Origin: Virgibacillus salexigens | Lineage (GTDB): Bacteria > Bacillota > Bacilli > Bacillales > Amphibacillaceae | Direction: 5' to 3' | DNA length: 64,000 bases | NCBI RefSeq assembly: GCF_014905415.1 | Contig: NZ_BNEO01000004.1 | Span: forward strand, 124,001 to 188,000 | Shown: piece by piece, positions 7,762 through 16,535 of the stretch | Numbering within the stretch: the stretch's first letter is position 1 | Layout: every line of letters starts with the position of its first letter | Notes under the pieces: model-generated | What the model saw: only the letters and a program-made list of their open reading frames with translations | The model's database searches: none | What the model was told of the DNA's origin: nothing | Translations under genes and position numbers: made by a program

Positions 7762-9767
7762 TCGCGTACGCATGGCAATTTAAAAAAGGAATTATTATTG
7801 GTCTCATTTGTTTAATTATTGCTGTTTCATTAGAATTAGCAGGTCCATTAATTGCTAAAAAAGTAATCGATGATCATATCCTTGGTGTCGAAGGCATTTG
7901 GCAACAGGTCGAATCAAATGATGACCGAAACACAGTCACTTATAAAGGGGATTACTATAAACGAAGTGATCGGTTAGAAGAGGAAGATAAGGCAATTGAG
8001 GGAGCATCAACCGTTTTAGGAATTGGTTCCAGTTATTATTTCGTTGATAAAGAAGTGACTTTACAGGGCAAACGGACGATCAATGGAAATTCCATAACGA
8101 TTACAACTGGAAGTCAACAAATGGAGGTAATGGGAGATAAGTTATCGCTTTCTGAGATATATCCCTTTTTTAAACCTGAGCAAAGACCGATCCTATATTT
8201 ATTAGGATTATATATGCTGTTGCTAATTATTGCTGGTTTCTTTCAGTTTTATCAGACCTTTTTATTACAGCAAGCATCCAATCATATTGTTAAAAAAATG
8301 AGAAATGATTTATTTACGCATATTCAAGGGATTCCGATTAATTATTATGTTGATCAGCCGGCAGGGAAAATAGTTGCCCGTATTACCAATGATACCGAGG
8401 CTATTCGAGATTTATATGAACGTGTTTTATCTATTGTCGTTACAAGTGTTATTTATATGGGTGGAATTTTTATAGCCTTGTTTATCTTGGATGTGAAATT
8501 AGCAGCATTATGTTTACTTATTATTCCTTTACTATATGGTTGGATGAAACTTTATAAACATTATGGGACAAAATATAATACTGTTATTAGATCAACCATA
8601 AGTGAAATAAATGGAAATATAAATGAAGCGATTCAAGGGATGTCAATTATTCAAGCTTTCCGGAGGGAAAAGAAAACAAAAGAGGATTTTGAGGTGTTAA
8701 ACAACCGTCATTTTACGTTTCAGCGGAAGTTAGTCAAGTTAAGTGCGTTAACATCTTATAATCTGGTTACAGTTTTCCGTAATTTGGCATTTGTAGGCTT
8801 TATTTGGTATTTTGGTTCTTTTTCTTTAGAGCCAACTAGTGTGATATCAATTGGATTGTTGTACGCTTTTGTTGATTACCTTAACCGATTGTTTGAACCA
8901 GTTACAGATATCGTAAACCAGTTACCATTAATTGAACAAGCGAGAGTAGCGGGAAACCGTGTGTTTGAATTAATGGACTATAAAGGTGAAGCCGTTATTG
9001 ATAAACCAGTCAAACGATATCGCGGGCATGTACATTTTGATCAGGTTTCCTTTGCTTATAATGACAAGGACTATGTATTGAATGAACTTTCCTTTGAAAT
9101 AAAGCCAGGGCAAACTGCTGCATTTGTTGGTCATACTGGATCCGGCAAAAGCTCGATCATGAATTTGTTGTTTCGGTTTTATGATCCACAGACAGGAAAA
9201 ATCACAATTGATGGTATCTCTACACAAGAGTGGTCAAGGCAACAAGTTAGAAGTCATATGGGGATTGTTTTACAGGATCCATTCTTATTTTCGGGTACGA
9301 TTACCTCCAATGTGACTATGAATGATCCAACAATCACCAAAGAAACAGCGATAAAAGCGTTAAAAGCAGTAGGTGCCGACCGCTTTATTGAAAAATTACC
9401 GAATCAATATGAGGAAAAAGTTACTGAAGGAGGAACAACTTTTTCGTTAGGAGAAAGACAACTTATATCGTTTGCACGAGCTCTTGCTTTCGATCCTGCT
9501 ATTTTAATTTTAGATGAAGCGACAGCAAATATAGATACAGAAACCGAGATGGTTATCCAACAGGCTTTAGAAGTATTAAAAGCAGGTAGAACAACATTAG
9601 TTATTGCCCATCGATTATCAACGATCCAGCAAGCTGATATTATTTTTGTATTAGATCATGGTAAAATTATGGAAAAAGGAAATCATAACGAATTAATGAA
9701 AGAAACTGGATATTATTATCAAATGTATCAGATGCAGCAAGGATTAAAAGCAAATTCTGCTGTCTAA
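7740..9767 (+). CDS. bmrD: Heterodimeric multidrug ABC exporter subunit BmrD (YheH-like)
   Basis: 675 residues. The ATG at 7740 follows AGAGGTGA, giving a 22-bp overlap with bmrC. About 100 extra residues, rich in charged residues, lie between the first and second membrane helices, as in BmrD/YheH. The nucleotide-binding domain has Walker A GHTGSGKSS near 464, a diverged signature FSLGERQ near 568, and Walker B ILILDE with catalytic Glu593. The diverged signature complements the degenerate Walker B of BmrC, so together the partners should have one consensus and one degenerate ATP site. Confidence 0.92.
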   Translation: MSTEKRLVAYAWQFKKGIIIGLICLIIAVSLELAGPLIAKKVIDDHILGVEGIWQQVESNDDRNTVTYKGDYYKRSDRLEEEDKAIEGASTVLGIGSSYYFVDKEVTLQGKRTINGNSITITTGSQQMEVMGDKLSLSEIYPFFKPEQRPILYLLGLYMLLLIIAGFFQFYQTFLLQQASNHIVKKMRNDLFTHIQGIPINYYVDQPAGKIVARITNDTEAIRDLYERVLSIVVTSVIYMGGIFIALFILDVKLAALCLLIIPLLYGWMKLYKHYGTKYNTVIRSTISEINGNINEAIQGMSIIQAFRREKKTKEDFEVLNNRHFTFQRKLVKLSALTSYNLVTVFRNLAFVGFIWYFGSFSLEPTSVISIGLLYAFVDYLNRLFEPVTDIVNQLPLIEQARVAGNRVFELMDYKGEAVIDKPVKRYRGHVHFDQVSFAYNDKDYVLNELSFEIKPGQTAAFVGHTGSGKSSIMNLLFRFYDPQTGKITIDGISTQEWSRQQVRSHMGIVLQDPFLFSGTITSNVTMNDPTITKETAIKALKAVGADRFIEKLPNQYEEKVTEGGTTFSLGERQLISFARALAFDPAILILDEATANIDTETEMVIQQALEVLKAGRTTLVIAHRLSTIQQADIIFVLDHGKIMEKGNHNELMKETGYYYQMYQMQQGLKANSAV

Positions 9768-9791
9768 CGTCAATCAAACTTGGGGTGAATG

Positions 9792-10610
9792 ATGAGCTCT
9801 AAAGATAAGCGGAAACGGGATATAATAGATGAAGATTTGTATGAAGAAATTGATGATGAAACGTTATTTGAATTAGTTGAGCAAGAAAGACAGCAAGCGT
9901 TAGCAAGAGAAAAAGAAGAAGAAAAACAAAAAAGACCCAAACGTCCATTTCCTAAATGGGCGTTTTGGTTAATCGCGTCAGTTCTATTATTAAATGTGAT
10001 TGCAATAATCCCGCGTACTTTTTCAATTCCAGCCATTGATTTCTTAATTACTTCAGCACAGTTATCTCAAGAAGAGGATATCAAAACGTATCAGCAGGCC
10101 GTAGTTACCGTTGAAACTGGAGATTCAAAAGGAACGGGCTTTTCTATTTCGTCAGATGGGTTGATTCTGACAAATTACCATGTGGTGGAGGAAGCAAGCG
10201 AAATCATCGTTGCTTTTCCTAATGACAAACTTTATCCGGCTCATGTTAAGGAGATTCACCCATCCATTGATTTAGCAATATTGGATATTGATTCTGAAAA
10301 TATGCCATATTTACAGTTAGCGAAAAATGCAGATATTCAAAAAAATGATGCTATCCAGTTTATTGGTAACCCACTTCAGTTTCATGGAATAGCTAATGAA
10401 GGAACCGTTATTGGTGAAACACAACTTCCTTCTTGGGATCGTAAGGTTATTATGCTTGATGCTCCTGTATACAGAGGAAATAGCGGTAGTCCAGTAATAA
10501 ATAACAACGGAAAGGTAATAGGCATCATTTTTGCTACTTTAGACCATAAAAGCCATGGAAAAGTGGGATTATTTTATTCAATTGATTATTATTATGATTA
10601 TCAAAGGTAA
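9792..10610 (+). CDS. Membrane-anchored trypsin-like (HtrA-type) serine protease without PDZ
   Basis: 272 residues: a charged cytoplasmic N-terminus (about 1-55, acidic then lysine-rich), one membrane helix (WAFWLIASVLLLNVIAIIP), then an extracellular chymotrypsin-fold protease. The triad is visible: His in TNYHVV, Asp in SIDLAIL, Ser in YRGNSGSPVI. No PDZ domain follows, unlike canonical HtrA/DegP. Two adjacent ATGs are possible (9789 and 9792); the second has the better distance from GGGGTG. It starts 24 bp after bmrD and could be cotranscribed. The substrate is unknown; a role in envelope quality control is inferred. Confidence 0.85.
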   Translation: MSSKDKRKRDIIDEDLYEEIDDETLFELVEQERQQALAREKEEEKQKRPKRPFPKWAFWLIASVLLLNVIAIIPRTFSIPAIDFLITSAQLSQEEDIKTYQQAVVTVETGDSKGTGFSISSDGLILTNYHVVEEASEIIVAFPNDKLYPAHVKEIHPSIDLAILDIDSENMPYLQLAKNADIQKNDAIQFIGNPLQFHGIANEGTVIGETQLPSWDRKVIMLDAPVYRGNSGSPVINNNGKVIGIIFATLDHKSHGKVGLFYSIDYYYDYQR

Positions 10611-10673
10611 GGGCTGTTTGGAAGGAACAAAAAAAGGGTATGAGATCAGTAAACATTGAAGGAGGAAAATGAA

Positions 10674-11381
10674 ATGTTCTTTACATCTGATTTGAAAGCC
10701 TACAATATTCATGCATCAGATGGAGAAATGGGGAAAGTCAAGGATTTGTATTTTGACGATCAAAAATGGACGATACGATATGCGGTTATAGATTCAAGAA
10801 AGTGGCTCCTAGGCAGGCGCGTGCTTATTTCTCCAACTTCCTTCCGAACGCTTAATGAAAGGGAAGAACTTGTAGAGGTAGAATTAGATAAAGATACCAT
10901 TCGAAATAGTCCTACAATACCTGAAGAACATGCAATTACAAAAGATGTAGAAAATTCGCTCATTAGTTATTATGGTTGGGCAAGATATTGGACAGGAAAT
11001 ATGATTTGGGGAAACATAGATGAACCTTTTACCTCCCCTCGATCAAATGAGCAATCCGAAATACAAGAACAACGTTTACATGACATGCAGGCGTATGATT
11101 TGCGAAGCGAAGATGAAACATTAGGATATAAAGTACACGCGAATGATGGAAAGATTGGAACGGTTATCGATATGGTATTCGATACAGAGTATTGGAAACT
11201 AAGATATATGGTAGTACAAGATAGCGATACGTATACAGAAGAAGCATACTTGATTTATCCAATTGATAAGATTGAAACAGTGGATTGGTTTGAAGAAGAT
11301 ATTTATTTAAACGAGACATTAGCAGAAGCCAAGACAAATGCCGTATATAAATCGAAAGCTACTATATTGCCAAATTTATAA
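10674..11381 (+). CDS. PRC-barrel domain protein with two barrels
   Basis: 235 residues. The ATG at 10674 follows AAGGAGG; a TTG six codons earlier overlaps that site and is rejected. Two PRC-barrel-like repeats are visible: residues about 1-70 (DGEMGKVKDLYFDDQKWTIRYAVID) and about 145-225 (DGKIGTVIDMVFDTEYWKLRYMVVQ). PRC barrels occur in the photosynthetic reaction centre H subunit, RimM and small stress proteins; no enzymatic role can be assigned. A perfect terminator follows. Confidence 0.8.
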   Translation: MFFTSDLKAYNIHASDGEMGKVKDLYFDDQKWTIRYAVIDSRKWLLGRRVLISPTSFRTLNEREELVEVELDKDTIRNSPTIPEEHAITKDVENSLISYYGWARYWTGNMIWGNIDEPFTSPRSNEQSEIQEQRLHDMQAYDLRSEDETLGYKVHANDGKIGTVIDMVFDTEYWKLRYMVVQDSDTYTEEAYLIYPIDKIETVDWFEEDIYLNETLAEAKTNAVYKSKATILPNL

Positions 11382-11394
11382 AATGTAATATCAG

Positions 11395-11433
11395 AAGGAC
11401 TACGGTAGAGACAATCTACCGTAGTCCTTTTTT
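11395..11433. terminator. Bidirectional terminator, PRC-barrel / BCCT genes
   Basis: A perfect 15-bp stem (11395-11409 with 11415-11429), 5-base loop, T-run on the plus side and an A-run allowing use from the minus side. It lies between convergent genes. Confidence 0.9.
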
Positions 11434-11439
11434 CTAAAA

Positions 11440-13029
11440 TTAATTCTTTGATTTTGGATTTACATCCTTATCTTTTTTACTAATGTGAATGGTTGGATTT
11501 TTAAACTCTCTAGATGATTTAAGATCATGATTGGATGCTTTGATAAACGACCATGACAATAGGAACATGATGAATATGAGTGGAAAACCTGCAACGATGC
11601 TTGCTGTTTGTAATGCCTCAAGATCTCCGATAAACATTAGAACAAGCGGTAACAGACATAAAGTGAATGCCCAGAATAAACGATTCCATCGCATTGGTTC
11701 ACCTTTCATTTGTTTTTGCACCACAGAGGCTAAGATATAAGAAGAAGAATCAAAGGTTGTTGCTAAAAATAGAACAGCTAATATGGTAAATGCGCCCACA
11801 ACAACTTTTGCCATAGGAAGTTGATGGAGGATTGCTATGATAGCAGCTGGTGCTCCGTTTTCATTCATAAACCCGATGACATCAAATGTGCCAGAAAGTT
11901 GAAGGTAAAGTCCAAAGTTACCAAGAATCCCAAAGAATAAAATGCAGCCCAACGTACCATATATCATCGTACCAAGAATCATCTCACGAATTGTTCTGCC
12001 TCGGGAAATACGTGCAACAAATAAACCAACGAATGGTGCGTATACAACCCACCATGCCCAGTAGAAAACCGTCCATGATTCTGGGAATCCAGTTTCCGAA
12101 AATCCGGCCAAGTCTCTAAATGGCTCTAACCATGTAGCCATGCGGAAGAAATTATCTGCAAGAATACCAATACTAGAAAAAGTCGTTTCACTAATAAATA
12201 CAGTTGGTCCAAAGATAAATACAAAAGCCATTAATAGAATCGTTAACCAAATACAAACATCACTTAATACCTTAATTCCTCTACGTAACCCAGAATAGGC
12301 ACTGACGGCAAAGATTACGGTACATAACAACATGATGACTGCTTTTAAGCCTAATGTAACTGGTATACCGGTTAGGTCATGGATTCCTTCTGCAATCATA
12401 GGCGTTCCTAATGCTAACGTTGTTCCAGCACCACCCATAAGACCGAACATAAACAATATATCAATGATATTGCCTACGGGGCCATCAACATACTTTCCTA
12501 ATACTGGTCGGACAGCTTCGCTAATTTTCAAAACAGGCTTTTTTCGTACATAGTAAAAGTATGCGATAGGGAGAGCAGGTAAAGTATAGATGGCCCAAGC
12601 AATCGGCCCCCAATGAAAAATTCCATACGTAGATGCCCATTGAATAGCTTCATTTGATTTAGGTTCTACTCCAAATGGCGGCCCTTGATAGTAATAAGCC
12701 CATTCAATCATTCCCCAATAAAGGATACTAGAGCCGATCCCAGCAGCAAATAGCATTGCTGCCCATGAGAACGTATTAAATTCTTTTTTGTCATCTTTAT
12801 TCCCTAATTTGATTCGTCCATTCTTACTAAATGCAACAAATACAAGAAACAGAAAACATCCAAGCCCTAATATTAAATATAGAATTCCAAAATTACCAGT
12901 CATGAAAGAATTGGCTAGATTAATTACTTCAGCCCCAGCTTCTGGAAAGAAAATCAGAGGCAGAGAAACACCTAATAATATAAATAAGGCCCCTAAGAAG
13001 GTTGGCCAATCGATTAGTTTAAAATTCAT
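11440..13029 (-). CDS. BCCT family betaine/carnitine/choline transporter
   Basis: About 529 residues, roughly twelve membrane helices. The BCCT signature region is present: FAAGIGSSILYWGMIEWAYY, GIFHWGPIAWAIYTLPALP and the tryptophan-rich FPESWTVFYWAWWVVYAPF. The family carries quaternary ammonium compounds with Na+ or H+. The start at 13029 is preferred because AGGAAAGGTG lies upstream; in-frame starts at 13119 or 13068 lack a site. It diverges from a carnitine degradation operon across twin palindromes, so carnitine or glycine betaine is the likely substrate. Confidence 0.88.
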   Translation of the reverse strand: MNFKLIDWPTFLGALFILLGVSLPLIFFPEAGAEVINLANSFMTGNFGILYLILGLGCFLFLVFVAFSKNGRIKLGNKDDKKEFNTFSWAAMLFAAGIGSSILYWGMIEWAYYYQGPPFGVEPKSNEAIQWASTYGIFHWGPIAWAIYTLPALPIAYFYYVRKKPVLKISEAVRPVLGKYVDGPVGNIIDILFMFGLMGGAGTTLALGTPMIAEGIHDLTGIPVTLGLKAVIMLLCTVIFAVSAYSGLRRGIKVLSDVCIWLTILLMAFVFIFGPTVFISETTFSSIGILADNFFRMATWLEPFRDLAGFSETGFPESWTVFYWAWWVVYAPFVGLFVARISRGRTIREMILGTMIYGTLGCILFFGILGNFGLYLQLSGTFDVIGFMNENGAPAAIIAILHQLPMAKVVVGAFTILAVLFLATTFDSSSYILASVVQKQMKGEPMRWNRLFWAFTLCLLPLVLMFIGDLEALQTASIVAGFPLIFIMFLLSWSFIKASNHDLKSSREFKNPTIHISKKDKDVNPKSKN

Positions 13030-13131
13030 ATAGTAATCAAACACCTTTCCTATCATAAATATAAAATTTTCCGATTTAAAGGACTTTATTATCTTAGCAA
13101 ACCAAACTAGCCCACACAAACATCAAATAAC

Positions 13132-13171
13132 TTATAAACTTTATAAATTTTATTATTTATAAAGTTTATAA
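13132..13171. promoter_or_regulatory. Twin 15-bp palindromic operators
   Basis: TTATAAACTTTATAA (13132-13146) and TTATAAAGTTTATAA (13157-13171) are each perfect palindromes around one central base, with centres 25 bp apart. Together they also form a 16-bp-arm inverted repeat with an 8-base loop. They sit between the divergent BCCT gene and the carnitine operon, where a repressor or activator for both would bind. The rest of the gap to 13505 shows no convincing gene. Confidence 0.7.
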
Positions 13172-13505
13172 TGGTTGAGTTAGCTCATTCTCTCATATGC
13201 TCCCATATTCTAGTTGAATTGATATTTTTTATTTTTGTACATGCATGTTACAGTTTCTACGTAAAACAAAGATTGATATGTCGTCACGATGATGAAGTAA
13301 TAAATTTCTTGTTGAGAAAAATCCTAACGGTTACTGAGCTGGTTCCCTTTACTTCCATTTTATCCAGTAGGTAAAGAGAGACAATCAGATAGTAGTACAA
13401 TAACGAAATAGAGGTACAAAATGAGATCCTGATGGAAATCAATTTATTTTTTGGAAGTGGCGAAGTAGTCGAACATATGCATCAGAATAGATAGGAGGAA
13501 GAAGA

Positions 13506-14402
13506 ATGAATAATCGAAAAGTTATATTATCTTGTGCAATAACAGGTGCTGGCGAGACAGCTGAAAAAAGCCCGCATGTACCGGTAACGCCAAAAGAAAT
13601 TGCAGATTCAGCAATTAAAGCAGCTAAGGCAGGTGCGACCATTGCACATATCCATGTACGTGATCCAGAAACGAAAAAATTGAGTCATGATGTTCAATTA
13701 TTTCAAGAAGTTGTAGAGCGAATTCGTGCGTCTGAAACAGATGTTATTATAAATATTACTGCCGGTGGTGGTGGCGATTGGATACCTAGTGATGCAGACC
13801 CAACAAAAGGGGGACTAGGAACGGATATTCAAACACCAGAGGAACGTCATGAACCAGTTGGTTTGTTACTTCCTGAAATATGTACCTTAGATTGTGGTAG
13901 TGTGAACTTTGGTGATCAAATTTACATTAGTCCGGCAAATTGGTTACGTAAGCAGGCTCAACTAATAAAAGATAGTGGTGTTAAACCAGAACTTGAATGT
14001 TTTGATACGGGTCATATACGGTTTGCAAATCAATTAATGAAAGAAGGGTTAATTGAAGGGGATCCTTTATATCAATTCTGTCTTGGGATTCCTTGGGGAG
14101 CAGATGCTGATGCTGAAACAATTGCCTACATGAAAAGTCGTTTACCTGAAAATGGAAAATGGGCTGCTTTTGGGATCGGAAGAATGCAACTACCGATGGT
14201 TGCTGAATCTGTTATCCAAGGAGGAAATGCACGTGTTGGTCTAGAGGATAACTTGTATATAAAGAAAGGTCAGCTTGCTACGAACGAAGAACTCGTAGAT
14301 AAAGCAGTAGAAACGATTCATGGTTTAGGTCATGAAGTAATGAGTCCCGTGGAAGCGCGTAATTATTTAAATTTAAGAAATCCACATGAAAGAGGAGAAT
14401 AA
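13506..14402 (+). CDS. BKACE family enzyme, probable 3-dehydrocarnitine cleavage
   Basis: 298 residues, the length of the beta-keto acid cleavage enzyme family (DUF849). The TIM-barrel metal site shows in GATIAHIHVRDP (His-x-His near residues 46-48), and GGGGDWIPSDADPTKGG and GIPWGAD are also family-like. In carnitine degradation BKACE condenses 3-dehydrocarnitine with acetyl-CoA to give betainyl-CoA and acetoacetate. The carnitine dehydrogenase-like and thioesterase-like genes directly downstream point to that substrate rather than 3-keto-5-aminohexanoate. An AGGAGG site precedes the ATG. First gene of a three-gene operon. Confidence 0.85.
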   Translation: MNNRKVILSCAITGAGETAEKSPHVPVTPKEIADSAIKAAKAGATIAHIHVRDPETKKLSHDVQLFQEVVERIRASETDVIINITAGGGGDWIPSDADPTKGGLGTDIQTPEERHEPVGLLLPEICTLDCGSVNFGDQIYISPANWLRKQAQLIKDSGVKPELECFDTGHIRFANQLMKEGLIEGDPLYQFCLGIPWGADADAETIAYMKSRLPENGKWAAFGIGRMQLPMVAESVIQGGNARVGLEDNLYIKKGQLATNEELVDKAVETIHGLGHEVMSPVEARNYLNLRNPHERGE

Positions 14403-14408
14403 TCAGAG

Positions 14409-15392
14409 ATGTCAGTACAAACTTCAAATACAACAACAAAGATAAAAAATATAACCGTCGTCGGGACTGGTGTCATAGGGAATGGATGGATAACTAGATT
14501 CTTAGCAAATGGCTATCATGTAACTGCTAGTGATTTAGATCCTAAAGCAGAAGCACGCACACGCGAAGCTGTTTCAAGGGCATGGCCAGCCATGGAAAAA
14601 AAGGGGCTAACAAATGGAGCTTCTTTAGATAATTTATCTTTCGAAAGTGATCTGGGAAAAGCTGTTTCAAATGCTGACTTTGTTCAAGAAAATGTTCCTG
14701 AAAGAGAAGAACTAAAGCGTCAGGTTATAGCAGAAATTGACAAATATGCACCAGAAGAAACAATTATTGCATCTAGTACTTCAGGTATTCTTCCAAGTAC
14801 ATTGCAAGCTGATTGTAGCCTTTATCCAGAAAGAGTAATTGTTGCACACCCATTTAATCCAGTTTATCTAATGCCTTTAGTTGAACTTGTAGGTGGACAA
14901 AAAACGTCTTCTTCTTCAATTAATGTCGCTAAAAGTGTCTATGATGGTATGGAAATGAAGCCACTCGTTATTCGAACAGAAATCGAAGGACATGTGGCTG
15001 ACCGATTAATGGAAGCTATCTGGAGAGAGGCATTGCACATTGTTAATGATGGAGTAGCAACGACTGATGAAGTAGATGCGTCCATTGTATATGGGCCAGG
15101 ATTACGCTGGGCATTAATGGGTCCTTTCATGACCTTGCATATGGGTGGAGGTAAACAAGGAATGGCACATTTACTCGAGCAATTTGGTCCAGCTCTTAAA
15201 CTTCCATGGACAAAATTAGAAGCTCCAGAATTAACTGAGGAGCTCTCTGAAAAAGTTATTAGTGGTTGTGAACAACAAACTGCAGGAACAACGATGGAAG
15301 AATTAGAAGAACGACGTGATCAGTTTTTAATTGAACTGCAGGATTTAGTAAAGAAATATTGGCCAGCAGCAACGATTAAAGGCGAATTATAG
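14409..15392 (+). CDS. lcdH: L-carnitine 3-dehydrogenase
   Basis: 327 residues, related to 3-hydroxyacyl-CoA dehydrogenases. The N-terminal NAD-binding fold has ITVVGTGVIGNGW near residues 15-27, and the C-terminal helical domain contains VIVAHPFNPVYLMPLVELVGG with the catalytic His in HPFNP. Bacterial L-carnitine dehydrogenases share this size and fold; they oxidise L-carnitine to 3-dehydrocarnitine with NAD+. It begins 6 bp after the BKACE gene. Substrate assignment rests on this context. Confidence 0.88.
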   Translation: MSVQTSNTTTKIKNITVVGTGVIGNGWITRFLANGYHVTASDLDPKAEARTREAVSRAWPAMEKKGLTNGASLDNLSFESDLGKAVSNADFVQENVPEREELKRQVIAEIDKYAPEETIIASSTSGILPSTLQADCSLYPERVIVAHPFNPVYLMPLVELVGGQKTSSSSINVAKSVYDGMEMKPLVIRTEIEGHVADRLMEAIWREALHIVNDGVATTDEVDASIVYGPGLRWALMGPFMTLHMGGGKQGMAHLLEQFGPALKLPWTKLEAPELTEELSEKVISGCEQQTAGTTMEELEERRDQFLIELQDLVKKYWPAATIKGEL

Positions 15393-15407
15393 AAAGAGGG
15401 TTTGGAA

Positions 15408-15878
15408 GTGACGTCAAAAGTAATTTTAGAAGATCGGGTAAGAAAAGAATGGATTGACTATAATGGGCATATGAACGATGCAGAGTATGGGCGTGTATTT
15501 AGCTGGGCTGTCGATCGATTAATGAAGCTTGCAGGTATTGATGATTCCTTTCGTGAAACAGAACAATACACCATGTACACATTAGAAACACATATCTGTT
15601 ATTTAGCAGAAATGGAGTATAATGAGCCACTCGAAGTACATGTACAATTGCTGGATTATGATGCAAAACGTATACATGTTTTCTTTGAATTAATGGGGTT
15701 GAATGGGAAACGAGCCGCTTCGAGTGAACAAATGTTAATGGGTATGAATCAAGCGACTGGTAAACCGTCACCTTTTCCTGATCAAATATTGTCAAAAGTT
15801 AAAGAACTTGCTTCTATGTATACACCGGCTGAAAAGCCGAAAGAAGCTGGAAGGGTAATAGGAATAAGGAAAAAATAA
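15408..15878 (+). CDS. Hotdog-fold thioesterase, probable betainyl-CoA thioesterase
   Basis: 156 residues. The N-terminal WIDYNGHMNDAEYGRVFSWA matches the 4-hydroxybenzoyl-CoA thioesterase-type hotdog motif (D-x-NGHMN). The GTG at 15408 is 7 bases from GAGGG; an upstream TTG at 15402 is too close. Last gene of the carnitine operon. Hydrolysis of betainyl-CoA would release glycine betaine and CoA, so the operon would turn carnitine into an osmoprotectant. Confidence 0.82.
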   Translation: MTSKVILEDRVRKEWIDYNGHMNDAEYGRVFSWAVDRLMKLAGIDDSFRETEQYTMYTLETHICYLAEMEYNEPLEVHVQLLDYDAKRIHVFFELMGLNGKRAASSEQMLMGMNQATGKPSPFPDQILSKVKELASMYTPAEKPKEAGRVIGIRKK

Positions 15879-15897
15879 ATAATACGTTGTTTCATCA

Positions 15898-15925
15898 AAG
15901 CTGTCGAGACACTTCTCGACAGCTT
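15898..15925 (+). terminator. Terminator of the carnitine operon
   Basis: A perfect 12-bp stem AAGCTGTCGAGA / TCTCGACAGCTT with a 4-base loop, followed by a short T-rich tail. Confidence 0.75.
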
Positions 15926-16081
15926 CTTATATTTAAAGTATTTTATAAAATGATCGTTTCATTATATTCTTATTATTCATAAAATCATACAATATAAGCA
16001 AAAAGTCACAGGTAAAAATTGATTAAAGACATTGTAAAGAAATTATTACATAATAGGTGAAGAGAGTAATTATTATTTAAA

Positions 16082-16372
16082 GAAAATGTAACGGGTTTGT
16101 GGTAGCCACACGGTATTCGTTACGTTAAGATAAAATGACTTGTCATATGAAATTACGACAAGATACATCATAATATTCGTAGTGTAACAACCTTATTTTG
16201 GGGACTAGCCTCAAAACGTAATAAAAATTTAAAAAATGAACGGGTATATATAGCTTGTTAGAATGAATAATTAAACCTATTAAACGTGTAATAACGGGGA
16301 GCAATACCCGTAACGAGAATCAATTGCTTTAACTGAAATAAGTAGGGTTGAAAGAAAAAACCCGACAGACCG
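16082..16372 (+). promoter_or_regulatory. Candidate structured leader RNA upstream of sigI
   Basis: This part of the 650-bp gap before sigI is dense in potential RNA stems: GTAACG/CGTTAC enclosing TGTGG/CCACA (about 16087-16122); CTTGTC/GACAAG (16139-16162); TTTTGGGG/CCTCAAAA (16196-16216); ACGGGTAT (16240-16247) with ATACCCGT (16304-16311), competing with a local ACGGG/CCCGT hairpin; and GGGTT/AACCC (16344-16363). The rest of the gap (15930-16080) is A+T-rich with no visible signal. No known riboswitch fits throughout. It may be a multi-state leader for sigI or an unrelated small RNA. Confidence 0.4.
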
Positions 16373-16418
16373 AAGATATATTTTATTGAAACTAATAATA
16401 AAAGATGGTGAATACATC

Positions 16419-16535
16419 GTGACTAATAAATTAATGAATGATTATAAATGGAATGAATGTGAATATGGAAATAGTACGGCCAAAAATATTTCAAACAACT
16501 CGAAAATTATAATGGCTAGGGGGGCTTTTAATTGA
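16419..16535 (+). CDS. Possible 38-codon leader ORF coupled to sigI
   Basis: A GTG-started ORF (38 codons) ends with TGA sharing its last base with the sigI ATG (TGATG overlap). GATGGTGA about 6 bases upstream could act as a weak ribosome binding site. The peptide (start MTNKLMNDYKWNECEYG) resembles nothing I recognise. The overlap suggests translational coupling, but chance is possible in this A+T-rich stretch. Confidence 0.3.
   Translation: MTNKLMNDYKWNECEYGNSTAKNISNNSKIIMARGAFN

Noticed and set aside
13171-13374. 67-codon plus-strand ORF between the palindromes and the BKACE gene
   Set aside because: No ribosome binding site, overlaps the operator palindrome, and the translation has no recognisable domain.
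16265-16372. c-di-AMP (ydaO) riboswitch upstream of sigI
   Set aside because: A few short motifs match in order, but the 5' half, the pseudo-symmetric core and the final CUAAC element are not recognisable.
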